NCBI GenBank assembly: GCA_021828245.1
Contig: JAKASC010000089.1
Location: forward strand, 1-8,932
Length of the DNA: 8,932 bases
Direction: 5' to 3'
Origin: Acidobacteriota bacterium
Lineage (GTDB): Bacteria > Acidobacteriota > Terriglobia > UBA7540
Part shown: piece after piece, positions 1-6,416 of the stretch
Numbering within the stretch: position 1 is the first letter of the stretch
How the letters are laid out: each line of letters opens with the position of its first letter
Made by a program: the position numbers and the translations under genes
Notes under the pieces: model-generated
Databases searched by the model: none
Told to the model about the DNA's origin: nothing
The model's input: the letters and a program-made list of their open reading frames with translations, nothing else

Positions 1-1
1 C

Positions 2-1636
2 GATGGCGGGAAGATTAACCGCATGAACATGGTGACGGGTTACGCCACCTTTGATGTGATTCCGGAAGCGGGTGACGTCTATACGGTGACGGCGGACGGT
101 ACGGTGCTGCGGCCTTCCGGGCGCACCATCTTTCGCGTGGACTTGAATTCCACAGCCCAGCGCGTGGAAGTATTTCGCGGCGTTGTGAATGTTTCAAGCC
201 CTTACGGTTCCGGTCAGCTTACCAAAAACGACGTCCTGCGAATTGACCCGACGACGCGCGCTTACGTCGTGACGCACGGCATCACCATGGATGCCTGGGA
301 TCGGTGGGTGGAAAAACGCGATCAAGTGCTCTTGGCGGAACGAACGCAGTCCTCGCCCGCCCTGTCGAGCGCCTACTCGGCCGCGTATCCGAACCTCTAT
401 GGTTGGAATGAACTGAGCTATTACGGCGATTGGAGTGACATTCCGGGTTACGGCTTCGGTTGGAGTCCGTTTGCATCGGCGGGCTGGATGCCTTACAGCT
501 TTGGGCAATGGGCTTGGTACCCGGGTTTTGGCTGGACGTGGATTGACTACGATCCTTGGGGCTGGTTGCCCTTCCATTACGGGAATTGGGCGTTTGTCTC
601 GGGCTTTGGATGGACATGGTTTCCGGGGTCATTTGGTTATTGGTCGCCCGCCTGCGTGACCTGGTATCAAGGCGATGGTTGGGTGGGTTGGAGTCCGGGG
701 ACGAGCGGAGTGCTGGGCAATCCGGTGATCGCGGTGGGGGCGGGAACGTTCCGAACCGGGCGGCCGATTGATCCGGCGCAAGTCATTCGAGAACAACCGC
801 AGTCAGGCCAGCGGCTGGCCTCGCCGAACGTGGCGCCGACCGTTTCGGCCTATTTGCCTGGCCGACCCATTAGCGCGCCAAATCTGAGAATCATGGGGCG
901 GCCCGCGGCTGGAATTCGCGGTCTCGGAACAGCCCCGATAACGGCCGGCGCCACCGGGGTGCGGGTGACCAGCGGTATGCACACGTTGGTGATGGGCCGG
1001 CCCGCGGCGCCGCGCACCGGCGTTCCCGCGCCGACTGTGGTGCTGCCGCGCGTGACGGCGTTCGCGGGCACCAAGGCCGGCAGCCATACGCCGTCGGGCA
1101 TCGTGTTTGATTCGCGCACGGGCACGTTTGTCAACAGCCCCAACACGGTCGCGCCGACAGCGCGTGGGCGAGAGAATATCACGCTCGAGCCAAGTCGCCC
1201 GCCAAATGGCGAGGCGCCCAAGGCCGGCACGCTCGTCGCGCCGCAAATCGGCACATCTCTTTCAACGGCTCCGCATACAGAAGCGCCGGCTCAGACGACC
1301 GCACCCAAAAAACAAGGGTGGTTCTCCCGCTTGTTTGGCGGGCGGAGCGCGCCAAGAAGCGCCCGCGCGAGCGGGACGGCCGCACCTCGCGGTCGCCAAA
1401 TGCAATTGGGCCAGCCCGCCCCGCGCGGCGGCATGGCGGCTCCGCGGCAGGAGTCTCGGCCCGTGTTTGGTCATACGGCGAGCCCGCGGTCGGGCGGCGG
1501 ATTTGGCGGTGTGCATGAAAGCGCGCCTCGCATGGGCGGCGGTGGATTCGGCGGCGGGATTCACATGGAAGGCGGCGGATTTGGCGGGGGAGCCGTTCAC
1601 AGCGCGCCTGCAGCATCCTCTGGCCGACCCCATTAG
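2..1636 (+). CDS. FecR/DUF6600 domain protein, 5'-partial
   Basis: The frame is open to the left edge: codons from base 2 read DGGKINR before the first ATG at 23, and the protein starts in mid-domain, so the signal peptide and first part of the FecR region are missing. Residues below count from the ATG at 23. Residues 1-85 resemble the second half of a FecR beta-domain (FRVDL, VEVFRGVVNV, VLRID). AWDRWVEKRDQ at 91-101 is the usual link into DUF6600. Residues 120-225 are the aromatic-rich DUF6600 region, with 17 Trp in 96 residues and near-repeats GQWAWYPGFGWTW and GNWAFVSGFGWTW. The rest is low-complexity Pro/Ala/Gly/Arg sequence with a short GWFSRLFGG patch (432-440), ending in Gly-rich blocks with spaced His. 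It is probably exported and at the envelope or surface; its function is unknown. It is convergent with the Memo gene. The family call is firm; the role is not. Confidence 0.85.
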   Translation, partial: DGGKINRMNMVTGYATFDVIPEAGDVYTVTADGTVLRPSGRTIFRVDLNSTAQRVEVFRGVVNVSSPYGSGQLTKNDVLRIDPTTRAYVVTHGITMDAWDRWVEKRDQVLLAERTQSSPALSSAYSAAYPNLYGWNELSYYGDWSDIPGYGFGWSPFASAGWMPYSFGQWAWYPGFGWTWIDYDPWGWLPFHYGNWAFVSGFGWTWFPGSFGYWSPACVTWYQGDGWVGWSPGTSGVLGNPVIAVGAGTFRTGRPIDPAQVIREQPQSGQRLASPNVAPTVSAYLPGRPISAPNLRIMGRPAAGIRGLGTAPITAGATGVRVTSGMHTLVMGRPAAPRTGVPAPTVVLPRVTAFAGTKAGSHTPSGIVFDSRTGTFVNSPNTVAPTARGRENITLEPSRPPNGEAPKAGTLVAPQIGTSLSTAPHTEAPAQTTAPKKQGWFSRLFGGRSAPRSARASGTAAPRGRQMQLGQPAPRGGMAAPRQESRPVFGHTASPRSGGGFGGVHESAPRMGGGGFGGGIHMEGGGFGGGAVHSAPAASSGRPH

Positions 1637-1731
1637 CCCGAAGGCCGGTGGCGTCCAACTCCAGGCCATCAAGTCAGCTTCTTCAGCGATGCCGATGGGC
1701 GACGCGCTGACGCCCACTTTCCTACTCAAAC

Positions 1732-1761
1732 CCCCTCGCGCGGCAATGCCGCAGGGAGGGG
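1732..1761. terminator. GC hairpin in convergent gap, possible bidirectional terminator
   Basis: An outer stem CCCCTC (1732-1737) / GAGGGG (1756-1761) encloses an inner stem GCGGC (1740-1744) / GCCGC (1748-1752) with an AAT loop. On the minus strand the hairpin is followed by GTTTGAG and on the plus strand by AACAAACC, so neither side has a full T-tract. Its place between two convergent genes supports a terminator role. The stem is seen; the function is inferred. Confidence 0.4.
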
Positions 1762-1775
1762 AACAAACCGCAGGC

Positions 1776-1790
1776 TGGCCGCCTCGGCCA
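1776..1790 (-). terminator. Short hairpin just after the Memo stop codon
   Basis: TGGCCG (1776-1781) and CGGCCA (1785-1790) form a perfect 6-bp stem with a 3-nt loop. It begins 7 nt downstream of the Memo gene's TAA. On the minus strand a modestly T-rich stretch (GGTTTGTT) follows a few bases later. This is a weak terminator candidate that may act together with the larger hairpin at 1732-1761. Confidence 0.3.
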
Positions 1791-1797
1791 ACTTCCA

Positions 1798-2625
1798 TTA
1801 TTCAATGATGATGCCGGCGTAGCCGACGACGGCGCTGCGATCGCCGCTCGTGTCGGCGGAGGTGGCGTAATGGATGAGCGTGGCGCGGCGAGCGCCGAGT
1901 TCACGCGCGGCGGTGAGCATGGCGACGACCGGCCCGTAGCCGCACATCGAAATATCGCGACGATGGATGACGTCATAAAGGCCCAGCGGGTCGAGCGCCA
2001 GGATTTGCTCGATTGCCTCGTGGTCCTTGACACGGGTGATGGCATCGGGCTCGTAGTGATTCATGTCGCTTGAGGCGACGATGAGCGGGCGCTCATGCGT
2101 GGCGGCGAGGGCCTGGGCGATGGCGTGGCCAAGCGCTTCGAGCGACGGAAAATCGCTCACCCCGATGGCGACGGGAACAAATGTGAACGGCGGCATCACT
2201 CGTTGCAGGAAAGGGATCTGAACCTCGAGAGAATGTTCGGCCGCGTGCGCGACGGCATCGTCAGCTAGGGAGGGAAGATGTTGCTGAAGCGCGAGGGCGA
2301 AGGTTGCATCGAGCGAAGCCGGGCCGAGCGGCGTGAGCCATTGCCCCTCCGACATTAGGGCCAGCGGCTCGCCGCGCCCAAAGTGGTTGGGACCGAGAAT
2401 CAGGAAGCGCTGCCGCGCCGGCAGGCGGCGGTAAACCGCGCCCGCGACGTGGCCGGAATACATGTAGCCGGCGTGCGGAACAACACAGCCCAGAGCATCG
2501 GGAAACGACGCGCTGGGCTGAATGGGCGCGCCGAGGCAGCGATCCACTTCACGCTCCAACGCTCGCCGCTCGCCGGGATAGAACCGACCCGCCACGGCGG
2601 GTGAGCGCACAGCCGTAGCGCACAT
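1798..2625 (-). CDS. amrB: AmmeMemoRadiSam system protein B (Memo family)
   Basis: This 275-residue protein has the full Memo-family length and motif order: SPAVAGRFYP (8-17), VPHAGYMYSG (49-58), LGPNHFG (78-84), EHSLEVQIPFLQ (130-141), SSDMNHYE (185-192) and MCGYGPV (227-233). By alignment with characterised Memo proteins, His51, His81 and Cys228 are the expected metal ligands, with Asp187/His190 beside the site; all are present, so the protein looks functional. Memo proteins are related to LigB-type non-haem iron dioxygenases, and human MEMO1 binds iron or copper, but the bacterial reaction is not established. The usual AMMECR1 (A) and radical-SAM partners are absent from this window. The ATG at 2625 has no Shine-Dalgarno sequence; a GTG at codon 6, closer to the conserved SPAVAG block, is an alternative start. 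The gene is divergent from the acyl-CoA ligase gene and ends with TAA at 1798-1800. Confidence 0.93.
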   Translation of the reverse strand: MCATAVRSPAVAGRFYPGERRALEREVDRCLGAPIQPSASFPDALGCVVPHAGYMYSGHVAGAVYRRLPARQRFLILGPNHFGRGEPLALMSEGQWLTPLGPASLDATFALALQQHLPSLADDAVAHAAEHSLEVQIPFLQRVMPPFTFVPVAIGVSDFPSLEALGHAIAQALAATHERPLIVASSDMNHYEPDAITRVKDHEAIEQILALDPLGLYDVIHRRDISMCGYGPVVAMLTAARELGARRATLIHYATSADTSGDRSAVVGYAGIIIE

Positions 2626-2631
2626 AGGCTT

Positions 2632-2660
2632 ATGCTAGCCGAAGTTTGCCGCGCCGCCAA
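2632..2660 (-). promoter_or_regulatory. Candidate promoter for the Memo gene
   Basis: On the minus strand TTGGCG (2655-2660) and TAGCAT (2632-2637) each match four of six consensus bases and are exactly 17 bp apart. The -10 box lies only six bases from the ATG at 2625, so transcription would begin at or next to the start codon. That would fit a leaderless message, or translation from the GTG at codon 6, and the lack of an SD sequence. In GC-rich DNA two 4/6 matches are weak evidence. Confidence 0.3.
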
Positions 2661-2662
2661 GA

Positions 2663-2683
2663 GAGCCCCTCAGCCGGGGGCTC
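2663..2683. repeat. Perfect 7-bp inverted repeat in the divergent promoter region
   Basis: GAGCCCC (2663-2669) and GGGGCTC (2677-2683) are perfect complements around a 7-nt loop. The element lies next to the candidate Memo -35 box and about 90 bp upstream of the ligase -10 box. It could be a regulator site, a hairpin in an upstream transcript, or chance in GC-rich DNA. There is no T-tract on either side, so an intrinsic terminator is unlikely. Confidence 0.4.
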
Positions 2684-2769
2684 AACCGCGTGGAGTCGGG
2701 GGAAAGCGACGTGGATGGCCGGCTGGTGATGGGGCGCAGCGTGGACTCCCGAAACCATTACAGAAGCCG

Positions 2770-2778
2770 TGCTAGAAT
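2770..2778 (+). promoter_or_regulatory. Extended -10 promoter element for the acyl-CoA ligase gene
   Basis: TGCTAGAAT carries an extended -10 (TG, one base, then TAGAAT, five of six matches to TATAAT). No good -35 hexamer lies 16-18 bp upstream, which is tolerable for an extended -10 promoter. Transcription would start near 2785, giving a leader of about 30 nt before the ATG at 2815. Confidence 0.45.
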
Positions 2779-2814
2779 GACCGAGATTGTTGGTTGTGGG
2801 GAACTGGGAAGCGC

Positions 2815-4671
2815 ATGAAGGATTTCAAAACGCTTGCAGAGTTATTTCTTCAGGCGACGGAACGCGAAGACCGTCCGGCCTGTTTTCTGACCAAATCCTC
2901 CGGCCGTTATCAGAGCGTTTCCTCGCGGCAAACCTTGCGGCAGGTGGCGGCGCTGGCCGAGAGTCTCCGCCGGTTGGGCGCGCGCCGTGGCAGCCGTGTG
3001 GCGCTATTGAGTGAAAATCGTCTGGAGTGGGCGCTCGCCGATTACGCCATCCTGGGGCTGGGCGCCGTGACCGTGCCACTTTATCCCACGCTGCTCGAAC
3101 CGGACATTGAATATATCCTGCGCGATTCGGGAGCGGAAGGCATTTTCGTTTCCACGCGGGCGCAATTGGAAAAGGTGATGAAGGTTCGCGCCTCGCTGCC
3201 CGAACTCCGCTGGGTGGCGGCGATGGAAGAAGGCGATTTCGGCGACGCGAGCGTCCGACCGTGGAAAGAGCTGGTGAGCGCGCCGGCTGGAAGTGAGCCG
3301 AACGCCGAGGCGCTGTTGCGCGAGGCGGCCTCGCAGATACGTCCCGAGGATATGGCCAGCCTTCTTTACACCTCCGGCACCACAGGACAACCCAAGGGGG
3401 TAGTGTTGACGCATGGCAACATTGCCTCGAACGTGCTCGCCTGCCGCGGCCTTTTGCCGATGTCAGAGTCGGACCTCGGTATGTCATTTCTTCCGCTGGC
3501 GCACATTTACGAGCGGATGTTCGACTTTTATTATCTGGCGGCGAGCGTGACGATTGCCTATGCCGAGAGTCTGGAGAAGTTGCCGCAGAATCTATTGGAA
3601 GCGCGACCGACCGTGATGGCGGTGGTGCCTCGCGTGCTCGAGAAGATTCACGCCAAAGTTTTGGAGAAGGTTGCGAATGCCTCGGCGCCGCAAAAGCGGC
3701 TGTTCGATTGGGCGATGGGCGTGGGTGAGGAATACGTTCCTTACGCGCTTGAGCGCCGACCGCCGCCGCTGCGTCTTCGCCTGGCCCGCGCGATTGCGGA
3801 CCGCTTGGTCTTTTCCAAAATTCGCGCCCAGATGGGTGGACGTTTGCGATTCTTGGTGTCCGGCTCGGCGCCCCTCGCTCCTGACTTGGCGCGATTTTTC
3901 TTCGCCATTGGCCTGCCGGTTTATGAGGGCTACGGTTTGACGGAGACCTCACCTGTCATCGCCGTAAATTGTCCGGACGCGGTGCGCGTTGGGACGGTGG
4001 GCCGTGTGATTCCGGGCGTCGAGGTTCGGCTGGTGGAGGAGGCGACGGGCGAGTCCGAGGGAGCGGGCCGCGAGATATTGGTGCGCGGCCCCAACGTCAC
4101 CCCCGGCTATTACCATCTTGACGCCGAGAACCAAGAAGCCTTTTCCGACGGCTGGTTCCATACCGGGGACCTGGGCCGGCTCGATGCCGACGGGTTTTTG
4201 GCCATCACCGGACGCAAGAAAAATCTGTTCAAGACGTCGGGAGGTAAGTATGTGGCGCCGGAGCGGCTGGAAAATTTGTTTCAGAATCATTCCTACGTGG
4301 CGCAGTTGTTGGTGATCGGAGAAGGGCGCAAATTTGTGGGGGCGCTGATTGTGCCTAAATTTCAGGCGCTGGAAGCCTATGCCCGCCGCCAAGGGATTGT
4401 CTTCGCCTCGCGCCAGGAGTTGGTTCGCCATGCCGATATTCAAGCCTTTATGCAGTCCCAGGTGGATGAGGCTTGCCGCCAGCTCGCTCCGCACGAGCGC
4501 ATTCGGCAGATTGTTCTGTTGCCGCGAGAATTCAGCATCGAGGCGGGCGAACTTTCCGCCACCCTAAAGATTCGTCGCGCCGTGGTGGAGCGGCATTACC
4601 GAAACGAGATCGAGGAGATGTTCCAACGCCACGCTCCAGAGCCGCAGCCCCGCCCCGCCCGCATCGGCTAA
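2815..4671 (+). CDS. Long-chain fatty-acid--CoA ligase (AMP-binding, FAA1/COG1022 type)
   Basis: This complete 618-residue member of the ANL superfamily activates a fatty acid with ATP to an acyl-adenylate and transfers it to CoA. Motifs from the ATG at 2815: P-loop YTSGTTGQPKG (185-195), the 'PLAHIYER' block (about 227-234), YEGYGLTET (370-378), GWFHTGDLGRLDADGF (446-461), the hinge GRKKNLFKTSGGKYVAP (466-482), and LSATLKIRR near 580-588 with the C-terminal lysine region. The TSGGKYVAPE and TLK(I/V) forms mark the FAA1-like group rather than E. coli FadD. The frame is also open from a TTG at 2794, but the ATG at 2815 is preferred: a purine-rich GGGGAACTGGGAAG stretch precedes it and MKDFKTLAELFLQ matches the family's N-terminal start. 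There is no signal peptide, so it is cytosolic or peripherally membrane-bound. It stands alone between divergent and convergent neighbours; chain-length preference cannot be read from the sequence. Confidence 0.95.
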   Translation: MKDFKTLAELFLQATEREDRPACFLTKSSGRYQSVSSRQTLRQVAALAESLRRLGARRGSRVALLSENRLEWALADYAILGLGAVTVPLYPTLLEPDIEYILRDSGAEGIFVSTRAQLEKVMKVRASLPELRWVAAMEEGDFGDASVRPWKELVSAPAGSEPNAEALLREAASQIRPEDMASLLYTSGTTGQPKGVVLTHGNIASNVLACRGLLPMSESDLGMSFLPLAHIYERMFDFYYLAASVTIAYAESLEKLPQNLLEARPTVMAVVPRVLEKIHAKVLEKVANASAPQKRLFDWAMGVGEEYVPYALERRPPPLRLRLARAIADRLVFSKIRAQMGGRLRFLVSGSAPLAPDLARFFFAIGLPVYEGYGLTETSPVIAVNCPDAVRVGTVGRVIPGVEVRLVEEATGESEGAGREILVRGPNVTPGYYHLDAENQEAFSDGWFHTGDLGRLDADGFLAITGRKKNLFKTSGGKYVAPERLENLFQNHSYVAQLLVIGEGRKFVGALIVPKFQALEAYARRQGIVFASRQELVRHADIQAFMQSQVDEACRQLAPHERIRQIVLLPREFSIEAGELSATLKIRRAVVERHYRNEIEEMFQRHAPEPQPRPARIG

Positions 4672-4933
4672 ATAGCTTTTTGCCGGTTGCCTACCTCCAT
4701 CCGAAACCCGATAAAAACTTCGCCCCTCAATGCAAGACGCTATCCGTCTGACGCTTACGTAATTCTTATTTAGCGCTTAGGAAGTTACCAAGCGGGTGTT
4801 TAAGCCGCTGGCCCAAAGCCTAAGCAGCCCGATGTTCACATGGCGTTTCTTCCGGCATTCCGCTCCAACCGCCTTGCATATTCGCGTCGCACGGTCATAA
4901 CGGCCGAATTTCGTGCTGCAAGCGCCCGACCGA
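4672..4933. other. Convergent intergenic region, no gene recognised
   Basis: No open frame here has family features, a plausible RBS and a coding-like composition. Just after the ligase stop, GGCTAAATAGCTTTTT has only a 3-bp stem before a T5 run, a very weak terminator at best. CGCTTA occurs twice, at 4752-4757 and 4774-4779, 22 bp apart. A 5-bp inverted repeat GCACG (4889-4893) / CGTGC (4912-4916) lies close to the end of the GH144 gene without a T-tract. The stretch around 4751-4800 is more AT-rich than its flanks. Confidence 0.5.
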
Positions 4934-6355
4934 TTAGCAGGAGCGGCGGAGGCCAATCAATTGAAAAGCTCGGCAGGGCTCCTCGTTGGCCATAAACCAC
5001 CGCCAGAGGTTTCCCGTGCGGGCATTTTCGGCGCTCAGGAGCGTGATGCCCTGGTCAATGCCGAGCACGTCGGTATCCACCCATCCCGTGAGCGGATTGA
5101 AGGCGTCCACAAAGCCGTAGCGTCCCCAAACGGGCCTTCCCCCAAGCGTTCCGCTGCCGAAACGTCTTTTAATGGCTTTGAGTACCGGCAGACAAACCTG
5201 CGGCGTGAACATCAGTGATCCGCCCGCGGCACATGGAACCACGGTGCCATCAATGTGATCCGTGAGGGGAACTTGGCCCCAGGCCGTGTAGCCGTGCGCG
5301 CTGTCGGAGGCGGTCACGCCCCACAGGTTCTCTGAATAATCGGGGAAGCGTCGAGAGAGGCTGAGGCAGAAGGCGCGGTTGGCCAACGTGGCCGCCATCG
5401 AGTTAATAAAATAGTTGACATGAGGAGGGTTGGGTTCGAACCAGTTTCGGTAGTCCACGTAGGCGTGAGAATATTGGTGGGTAAAAAGCGGGGCGGCGTT
5501 CAAAAAACGGAAACCGGCATAATTCGTCCATGTGCGTTTCCAGGCGAACCAGGAAGCAACCGGCAAGGGGTGCGTGGGCGACCCGATGCCCAACAGGTAG
5601 AGCATCGTCTCCTCGGCATACATATTCCAGTAGGCTCGGATGAATCCGCTCTCGGGATACCAGCCCATGGAAAGCAAGGTCGGACTTTCGTTGCGCATCC
5701 AGGGAAAATCCACGCGATGGTAGATTCGACTGGCGAGCTTTCCGATTTCAGAATCTTCCCGGAACTTCTGCCGCGCCGTTAACACGCCGCCCAAAAGGAG
5801 CGCCGTGTCAATGGAGGAAACCTCGCATTTCCAGCGTCGTTCGCCGGTCACCGAGTCGAGAAAATGATAAAACCATCCGTGAACGTTCGTGGCTTGGTCG
5901 GCAAAAAAGCGCAGCGTGTTGCGGACGCGCTCGCGGGCCAGTTCCGACTGAATCCACCCACGCTCGGCGGCGATACAGAGCGCCGACAGACCGAAACCCG
6001 TTGCCGCAATGCTGGCGACCTGAAAGCTGTGGCCGCGAACGGCCGAGCCATCAGCGCGGGCCCGATCCAGCACTAATCCGGTTCGTGAATCTCCCTGCTC
6101 CCAAAAATATCGGAAGGCACGCTGCTCCACATCTTCGAGAAAGGCTTCATCTTCCGGAGACAATTGACCGGGAACTGAGGGCTGTGGCCCGTGGCAGAGG
6201 TTCTGCCACCAATGGACCAACGCTGTGTATTCCGCGAGCGCTTCCGTCAACCGCTTGTCAGGTACGGGCGATTTAAGGTCCGGCCGCCGCCCCTTGGAGA
6301 GCCAATAGGCAAGCCCCGAAGCGGCAAGAAGACGATGGCACTCGCGGCGGTTCAA
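4934..6355 (-). CDS. Glucoamylase-family protein (PF10091/COG5368, GH144-like), divergent branch
   Basis: This complete 473-residue protein has the ordered motifs of the (alpha/alpha)6-barrel Glycoamylase/GH144 group: EVSSIDTALLLGG (178-190), YWNMYAEETMLYLLGIGSP (242-260), LFTHQYSHAYVDYRNW (290-305), WGVTASDSAHGY (345-356), DGTVVPCAAGGSLMF (369-383), GRYGFVDAFNPLTGWV (411-426) and GIDQGITLL...ENARTG (432-448). Glu249 aligns with the conserved Glu of the family's YxE/NET segment. Characterised GH144 enzymes are endo-beta-1,2-glucanases, but this branch differs around residues 290-385 and its substrate is unknown. Start: TTG at 6355, with GAGG six bases upstream and an in-frame TGA at 6361-6359 that rules out earlier starts; the next Met is far inside the fold. 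The N-terminus MNRRECHRLLAASGLAYWL resembles a short Tat signal, but the hydrophobic stretch is brief. The gene begins 61 bp after the GH39 stop, so cotranscription is likely. Confidence 0.9.
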   Translation of the reverse strand: MNRRECHRLLAASGLAYWLSKGRRPDLKSPVPDKRLTEALAEYTALVHWWQNLCHGPQPSVPGQLSPEDEAFLEDVEQRAFRYFWEQGDSRTGLVLDRARADGSAVRGHSFQVASIAATGFGLSALCIAAERGWIQSELARERVRNTLRFFADQATNVHGWFYHFLDSVTGERRWKCEVSSIDTALLLGGVLTARQKFREDSEIGKLASRIYHRVDFPWMRNESPTLLSMGWYPESGFIRAYWNMYAEETMLYLLGIGSPTHPLPVASWFAWKRTWTNYAGFRFLNAAPLFTHQYSHAYVDYRNWFEPNPPHVNYFINSMAATLANRAFCLSLSRRFPDYSENLWGVTASDSAHGYTAWGQVPLTDHIDGTVVPCAAGGSLMFTPQVCLPVLKAIKRRFGSGTLGGRPVWGRYGFVDAFNPLTGWVDTDVLGIDQGITLLSAENARTGNLWRWFMANEEPCRAFQLIGLRRSC

Positions 6356-6365
6356 TCCTCACCTC
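6356..6365 (-). promoter_or_regulatory. RBS fixing the TTG start of the GH144-like gene
   Basis: Read on the minus strand, GAGGTGAGGA directly precedes TTG, with GAGG six bases from the start codon. An in-frame TGA overlaps this sequence, so translation cannot begin further upstream. Together these make the rare TTG start convincing. Confidence 0.7.
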
Positions 6366-6416
6366 GCAAGGGCGGCTGAGGGTTGGCCTTGTCGTGTACG
6401 GGCATGAGAGCCACCG

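Noticed and set aside
895..1010. Repeated MGRPAA peptide 33 codons apart (codons starting at 893 and 992)
   Set aside because: Only six residues match and the following residues do not align, so it does not define a 33-residue tandem repeat; it is part of the low-complexity linker.
803..1798. Several minus-strand open frames opposite the DUF6600 C-terminal half (up to 178 codons)
   Set aside because: They are antisense to the Pro/Gly/Ala-rich region, Arg-rich, and have no recognisable RBS or family features.
1107..1808. 233-codon open frame overlapping the end of the DUF6600 gene
   Set aside because: It overlaps the low-complexity GC-rich 3' part of the DUF6600 gene in another frame and is Arg/Ala-rich with no motif. 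Long shadow frames are expected where stop codons are rare.
2410..2422. CTGCCGCGCCGGC shared with the GH39 gene near 7515-7527
   Set aside because: It is a 13-base match inside two unrelated coding regions, in GC-rich DNA; probably coincidence and not a dispersed repeat.
2794..2814. Upstream TTG start for the acyl-CoA ligase (seven extra codons)
   Set aside because: The extra residues (MWGTGKR) are atypical, the stretch looks like the purine-rich ribosome-binding region, and the ATG at 2815 fits the family N-terminus better.
2825..3952. 375-codon open frame on the minus strand opposite the acyl-CoA ligase gene
   Set aside because: It is fully antisense to a gene with complete family motifs. 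Its translation is Arg/Pro/Ser-rich without any family motif, as expected for an antisense frame in GC-rich coding DNA.
4473..4751. 92-codon plus-strand frame running from the ligase 3' end into the intergenic region
   Set aside because: Most of it is out-of-frame ligase sequence, its start has no SD, and the part beyond the ligase stop has no motif.
4751..4800. AT-richer stretch with two CGCTTA copies, considered as an IS remnant or attachment site
   Set aside because: There are no terminal inverted repeats, no target duplication and no transposase or integrase fragment nearby.
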